Below, piece after piece: positions 59,285-64,000 of a stretch of 64,000 bases of DNA. This stretch comes from Raphanus sativus (Eukaryota > Streptophyta > Magnoliopsida > Brassicales > Brassicaceae), in contig NC_079518.1 in the NCBI RefSeq assembly GCF_000801105.2, forward strand, positions 16,906,800 through 16,970,799. Reading direction: 5' to 3'. A model generated the notes under the pieces. It was not told where the DNA came from, made no database searches, and saw only the letters and a program-made list of their open reading frames with translations. Position 1 is the first letter of the stretch; the number at the start of each line of letters is the position of its first letter. Both the position numbers and the translations under genes were made by a program.

Positions 59285-61585
59285 ATGGGTGATCACGGCC
59301 ATCAGGATGATCTCGCTGCAGCAATGCAACTGATGCAACAGCAGATGCTTCAGATGCAGCAGACCATCCAAGCTCAGCAAGCAGCTGCAGAACAATCTGC
59401 TCAACAGGCTGCTCTCGCGCGGCAGGAACAAGCAGCGCAGACTGTTCCAATCGGGGAGAGAAACCTTCCGCGGAACATTCCTACTACGCGCTCTGCCATT
59501 GTTCCTCCACTCTGCACCAGGCAGGACTTCGAGATCAAGCCTGCTCTGATTGATCTGGTGCAGCGAAAAGTGTTCTCTGGTTTCTCTGCAGAAATTCCAA
59601 TGGAGCATATTGAGAATTTCGAAAAAGTCTGCAGTTTCACTCGTGCGAATGGTGTGCCACCAGACTACATCAAGTGCATGCTATTCCCATTCTCTCTTGA
59701 TGGAAAAGCTGCACGGTGGTTGAACTCTCTCCCTACCGGCTCTCTCACTTCGTGGGAACAGGTCCGATCAGCGTTCCTCAACCATTTCTACTCTAAGGCG
59801 AGAACAGCTACATTGAGGAACAAGATCACCTCATTCAGACAGCTCCATGATGAGCCTTTTTGTGACGCATGGGAGCGCTTCAATGACTACCAGAGAGAAT
59901 GTCCTCACCATGGATTTGATGATGATTACCTCCTGGGCATTTTCTATGATGGGGTGGACTGGAAATACCAAGGTGCTCTAAACTCTTCGAGCAATGGAGA
60001 CTTCATGACTCAGACCACTGATGGAGCGCTCCAGCTGATTGAGAACATGGCAGCTAGCTCAGCCAATGAGAATCAGGAGAGCAACCGCTCCAAGAAAGGG
60101 AACAGTGTACACACCCAGAAAATTGATGAGCTAACAGCTAAGGTCGATCAGCTACTGCAGAACAACCAGGCACAAGGATCTGGGTATCAGAACACCACCC
60201 CGCAGAGCAATCAGCAAGCTGTTCCAGCCGCGAGTGCTCCAACTGCAGGGAACAGTCCGCCGGATGATCTGAAAAATCTGAACATTATGATGCAGCAGAT
60301 GCTCCAGAGCCAGCAACTTCAGGTCAAGGCACTGAATCAGGTTACCGTAGACATCAATACCAGGATGGACAGCATGTTCACTGAGCTGAATTCAAAATAT
60401 GATACTGTGAGCAACCACATAAAGAGGATTGATGTTCAGCTTGCTCAAACTGCTGAAACTGTTAAAAGGCAGCAAGAGATCATTCGTGGAAAGAGTGTGA
60501 TGAATCCTAGGGTTGAGCACTGTAATGCAACCGAGCAGAGCCGTGAGAAATCTGAGGAAAAACAAGCGGAACAACTGTTCGCTGAGACTGTTCTGGGCGC
60601 AGAACAGAGAATAGAGCAGTCTGCTAGCTCTAGAGTGACTGCTCCGGCGACTGCTCCCGCGACTGCTCCCGCCCCCGACGGATCTACTGATATTCCACCA
60701 GTGCGAGTCTATGTTCCTAAGGTTCCCTATCCGATTCCACCTAGACACCTGAAGGTGTTGCCTAAGGTTGATGACCCTGGAAAATTTGCTTTTCCATGTT
60801 CTATTGCTGGAGTAGAATTTGAGGAAGCTCTTTGTGACTCTGGATCTTGTGTGAATCTTGTCTCAAAGGCGATTGTAGACAAGTTAGGCATTGCTGATGT
60901 TGAGCCTTCTAAGGTGACTCTGACTTTTGCAAACTCTTCCAGAGCAGTTCCTTATGGCACCATTCGCAACCTTCTTGTCCAAGTTGGGGACTGTGTTCTC
61001 CATACTGAATTTCAGGTTGTTGAGATGAACAAGGATCATGAGATGCCTTTGATCTTAGGAAGGACATTTATGGCTACAGTGGGAGCGATCGTTGATATGC
61101 CTAATAAGAGAGTCTCCTTCTCCCACATCAACAAGAATGTCTTCTATCAGGCTGTTCCCACCAGATTTCAGAAACTACACGCCTCTTGCATCTCAGTGTT
61201 CAGTGGAGAAAAGCTGAAGGTTGTTCCAAGGAAGGAGCTTGAGAAAAACAGTGAGATCAAGGAAGTCCAGGATGGAGATCCTCACACTGATACCCATACA
61301 CTCAGTGGGAATGCTAAGGTGAATGTAAAAGTCCAGAAGAAAAGGGCCAGGAGAGATCCTACCATGACTTTGATACCTTGCATGTGTGATGAGAAATCCA
61401 TTGAATATGAGGTAAAGTGCAAGGGTACTTCTAAACCTTTCTCCAAGGTCAGAGTTATTCTCACAGATGAGCTGAAAGAGAAAGGAGAAGCTGCTGTGAA
61501 AGGGTTGTTGAGCAGAGTTTTGAAGCTGAACATGTCTGATTGTGGAGCTTGTTTTGGAACAAGCCCTCATGCTCAACCCGACTGA
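59285..61585 (+). CDS. Athila-like gag-protease, intact ORF
   Basis: 766 codons from an ATG in good context (CACCATGG), chosen over upstream non-ATG codons of the same frame. Gln-rich helical N-terminus (AAMQLMQQQMLQMQQTIQAQ); Retrotrans_gag domain at roughly residues 80-260 (FPFSLDGKAARWLNSLPTGS); coiled-coil-like segment near 330-400 (MQQMLQSQQLQVKALNQ); and a retropepsin-like domain near 510-620 (ALCDSGSCVNLVSK with D-S-G, then MPLILGRTFMATVGAIVDM). It encodes virus-like particle structure plus processing. The ORF ends before any reverse transcriptase, so particles could form only with polymerase and integrase supplied by another copy. No frameshift or stop interrupts it. Confidence 0.88.
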   Translation: MGDHGHQDDLAAAMQLMQQQMLQMQQTIQAQQAAAEQSAQQAALARQEQAAQTVPIGERNLPRNIPTTRSAIVPPLCTRQDFEIKPALIDLVQRKVFSGFSAEIPMEHIENFEKVCSFTRANGVPPDYIKCMLFPFSLDGKAARWLNSLPTGSLTSWEQVRSAFLNHFYSKARTATLRNKITSFRQLHDEPFCDAWERFNDYQRECPHHGFDDDYLLGIFYDGVDWKYQGALNSSSNGDFMTQTTDGALQLIENMAASSANENQESNRSKKGNSVHTQKIDELTAKVDQLLQNNQAQGSGYQNTTPQSNQQAVPAASAPTAGNSPPDDLKNLNIMMQQMLQSQQLQVKALNQVTVDINTRMDSMFTELNSKYDTVSNHIKRIDVQLAQTAETVKRQQEIIRGKSVMNPRVEHCNATEQSREKSEEKQAEQLFAETVLGAEQRIEQSASSRVTAPATAPATAPAPDGSTDIPPVRVYVPKVPYPIPPRHLKVLPKVDDPGKFAFPCSIAGVEFEEALCDSGSCVNLVSKAIVDKLGIADVEPSKVTLTFANSSRAVPYGTIRNLLVQVGDCVLHTEFQVVEMNKDHEMPLILGRTFMATVGAIVDMPNKRVSFSHINKNVFYQAVPTRFQKLHASCISVFSGEKLKVVPRKELEKNSEIKEVQDGDPHTDTHTLSGNAKVNVKVQKKRARRDPTMTLIPCMCDEKSIEYEVKCKGTSKPFSKVRVILTDELKEKGEAAVKGLLSRVLKLNMSDCGACFGTSPHAQPD

Positions 61586-63300
61586 TCCCTGTCACCAAGT
61601 CAAGCTAGTGACTTTAACCAAGCGCTTGGTGGGAGGCAACCCACTGGTAAGTGTAAATATAACTTGGTTTTGTTTTTGTTTGCTTATTTTCGTTTTAGTT
61701 TATTGAGTTTCAGGTCAAAAAGCAGAAAAATTTGAGATACTTCGAAAAATTCTGGGTTGCAGAAACGGAGCTCCCTGTTCTGCAGGAGCCAAGAACAACC
61801 GCCCAGGTGAAAATCTGGCGACAGAACACCCAGAATTTTTCGGAGCACCCGCTCCAGGTAAGTATCTCGACCAAAAAAAAAATTGTAAATTCTTGTTTTC
61901 ACCTTCTCTCTGATTTATTTTCACACCGAGACGTTGTGAAGTAAGTCTGGGGGAGGGTCTTCGTCGTTTACTAACTCGTTTCTTTCTTTTGTTTTTCTCT
62001 TGAGTCAGTTTGAGTCAGTTTTTAGGATCGAGTCAGTCAAAGTTTTGTGGGAATTAGGACCTTATTCTGTGTTGATCACTAACCACCTCGTGCTTTAGTT
62101 GTCTTATTCAGTGACCTTAGCAGTGGCGAAAGACACACATGTGGACCCGGAACACCCTGACATATCTCACTTGATTCTCCAGAAGTTCTCAGCCGATCAG
62201 GTTACACTGGGTAGACTTAACTCCAAATAACTTGAACCTAATCTTGACTGAAATTCTTCTTGTTATGGGCACTAGATCAGGGAAACGAGAACTACACTCA
62301 GGACTTCTTATTCTTTCTATCCATCTTGTTGTTCCTGAGTGGCTAGCTCATCTTTAGCTAGTTCCCACCCTGAACCTTAGCCTTTATTCCACCTTCATGC
62401 ATTTGTTTTTCAGTGTTATATGTGCAGATATGTGCAAAAAGGTCGGAGAGGAAAGGATCGACGCAGCCTCTTACTCGTTACTGCTGCGCAGATTCAGTCA
62501 AAAGGAGAACAAGCAGATTAAGGGAGCAACCGCTCCATAACCAATGAGCTGTGCAAGAACATGGGTGGAGAACCAGAATGATTTGAACCAGAAGAACCAC
62601 CAGTGGCAATCCAAACATCACATGTTACCTCCTTCTTCGTCACCCCACCATCTAAAAAAAAAAAAAAAAAAAAAATCTTTCATTTTGTTTAGCATATGGT
62701 GATGGAGAAGGAGAAGAATTCAGGATACATGAGCCACTGGAAAGGTCAAGCAGAAGAGTAGGTATCAATTTGAAGGGATGAGGAGCAGACAGATGAGCGG
62801 AGCAGTCTGATGATTGTTCCCGAACGAAAAGAACAGTCGCTCCTGAGTTAGCAAAATGAGTAAGGGGCTGTGGACATCAATGGAGCCGTCCTCTCACGAC
62901 TATTTTGCGCGATATCTGCATCCACTACGAAAAGTTGGTAGCCCCTAAATACTCTTTAGCTCCACCATAAAATTAGCCTGTTCCACACCTAGTCCGTCTA
63001 CCCTGAATAGTGCCTGTGATGAGAAGCTCACGCTGCTCTTAAATGAATGTAGGGAGTTCTGTCTCGATAGTGTTGCTTTTTCAGGTTTGAGATGTAGAGT
63101 ATGAAGCCGATTTTCGAACAGCAGTCAGTGGGGTTCTGGTAAGGGTGTGTTGTCATAGTTTTACTGCTTGTATGGTTCAGAGATTCGTGGTTAAGGTATG
63201 GTTGCTGAGAATAGGAGAGTTCCCACACTTTCAAACCTTTCTCCCTGTTCTTGATACTTGGTCTTGTTCGAGGACAAACAAGGATCTAAGTCTGGGGGAA
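61586..63300 (+). other. Athila non-coding 3' internal region
   Basis: No domain-bearing ORF. Includes the post-pol-type motif at 61621-61640, a 22-base A run at 62654-62675, and a purine-rich tract at the 3' LTR border. Some stretches (TCTGGGGGAGGGTCTTCG near 61948) look like additional internal polypurine tracts. Confidence 0.6.
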
Positions 63301-63301
63301 T

Positions 63302-64000
63302 TGATATATGGTGTTTTATACATCATTGTATATATGTTTTCTAATTGGTTTTCAAGTCTTTATCGAGTCTTTCTAGTCCTTTTCGAGTCATTACAGGTCT
63401 GGAGTTGCACTGGATGGGAGATGGACCTGCTGAAACAAAAGAAGCAGAAAACAGTGCAGTTTGGTGATTTTCACGCAGAACAGTCTGATGACTGTTCCCG
63501 ATCAAGCGGAACAAGCAGACGGAGTGATCCCGCGGTTGTTCCCGACGAATAAGGAAAATACAACATCTCGGGATTTGCCCTAATTATCCTATTTTTCTCT
63601 CCCAGCCGCCTGTGGCTTTGATATATCATATTTTCTGTTTTCTCATTATCATTCTACGCTATTCTAGACACAAGAAACCATTGGATTTGCTGATTGTAAA
63701 GGGAGAAGGCTACATCTCTCTCTCCATAGAGAAGATCATCCTGAACCCTCTCTTTGTTTCTGTTATATTTATGCAGTATTATTCATCTATGAACTCTGTG
63801 TTTTCTCTGTTCATGGCTGAGTAGTCGGCTAGCTTGTCTAGGGTTCTAGGGTGTTGATTTCGTGAGCTAAACATAGATAAGTGAATCCATTGATTGTCTT
63901 CATTCATAACGGTTCTTACTGCTTGCATTAAACTGGCCGCTTAATGTTAGATCATAGGTTTAATCTGATCATCAAAAGTGCTTAGGTTGCTAGATCTGTT
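63302..64000 (+). repeat. 3' LTR of the Athila-like element (first 699 bp)
   Basis: Matches 57954-58652 with five substitutions, about 99.3% identity. The remaining ~480 bp and the target duplication lie beyond the window. Confidence 0.88.

Larger units (their letters stand above)
57954..64000 (+). mobile_element. Athila-like Ty3/Gypsy deletion derivative (runs off the window)
   Basis: 5' LTR 57954-59130; primer-binding site TGGCGCCGTTGCCGGGGA (59134-59151), the Athila signature; gag-protease; a ~1.7-kb non-coding stretch; polypurine tract (TCTGGGGGAA, 63291-63300); and the start of the 3' LTR at 63302. The internal region is only ~4.2 kb and lacks RT, RNase H and integrase. The GCGCTTGGTGGGAGGCAACC motif (61621-61640), normally found after pol, follows gag-protease directly, so pol has been deleted. 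The LTR overlap (699 bp) shows five differences. Confidence 0.88.

Noticed and set aside
62654..62675. 22-base A run, possible retrogene or SINE tail
   Set aside because: No retrotransposed gene or target duplication precedes it; it lies inside the Athila non-coding region and is more likely slippage.
1..64000. CRISPR arrays, rRNA genes, functional tRNA genes, bacterial operons
   Set aside because: No regularly spaced identical repeats, rRNA cores or complete tRNA cloverleaf patterns were seen; the plant gene and transposon content argue against any prokaryotic origin.

Overview
The window is plant nuclear DNA. The one intact host gene is a MYC2-type bHLH transcription factor very close to Arabidopsis MYC2, and the repeats (short Helitrons ending in CTAG, hAT, Stowaway and Harbinger relics, Copia, Tekay-, Tat- and Athila-like Gypsy elements) fit a Brassicaceae genome, probably Brassica, Raphanus or a relative. 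Almost everything else is transposable-element DNA, much of it nested. A run of exactly 100 N at 50334-50433 is a scaffold gap.

Layout. 1-3472: three Helitrons, two head-to-tail on the plus strand and one on the minus strand carrying three ~305-bp tandem repeats. 3581-3828: a hAT MITE with a perfect 8-bp target duplication and a tRNA-like core, sitting beside a decayed RPA/OB-fold pseudogene (3840-4720). 5923-11357: a broken Copia element whose 5' LTR is split by a Helitron. 12305-21319: a complete, very young Tekay-like chromovirus on the minus strand, with 1965-bp LTRs, the 5-bp duplication TTTAC, and a probable 83-nt intron joining gag to pol. 21320-29510: a decayed Helitron, two opposed LINE fragments, a Stowaway MITE, hAT-like elements and a Harbinger relic. 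29590-35880: a possible MULE remnant carrying a nearly intact Copia element (30936-35625). 35883-40414: a minus-strand Helitron with a two-copy 315-bp tandem repeat, AT-rich spacer, then a plus-strand Helitron ending about 100 bp before the putative MYC2 TATA box. 40830-42560: MYC2. 42561-49150: AT-rich spacer with decayed low-order repeats. 49160-50333: 5' end of a Copia element cut by the gap. 50434-54669: decayed Tat-like Gypsy element (minus) with a GC-rich minisatellite in its LTR. 54670-57953: 3' part of an older minus-strand Athila-like element. 57954-64000: a young plus-strand Athila-like deletion derivative with gag and protease but no reverse transcriptase, RNase H or integrase; its second LTR runs off the window.

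Function. The only cellular role I can support is jasmonate-responsive transcription by MYC2. The retroelement genes serve their own replication (capsid, protease, reverse transcriptase/RNase H, integrase). I found no CRISPR array, rRNA or functional tRNA gene. The most distinctive signals are the candidate gag-pol intron, the tRNA-like hAT MITE, the Helitron placed exactly inside an LTR, and the Helitron abutting the MYC2 promoter.
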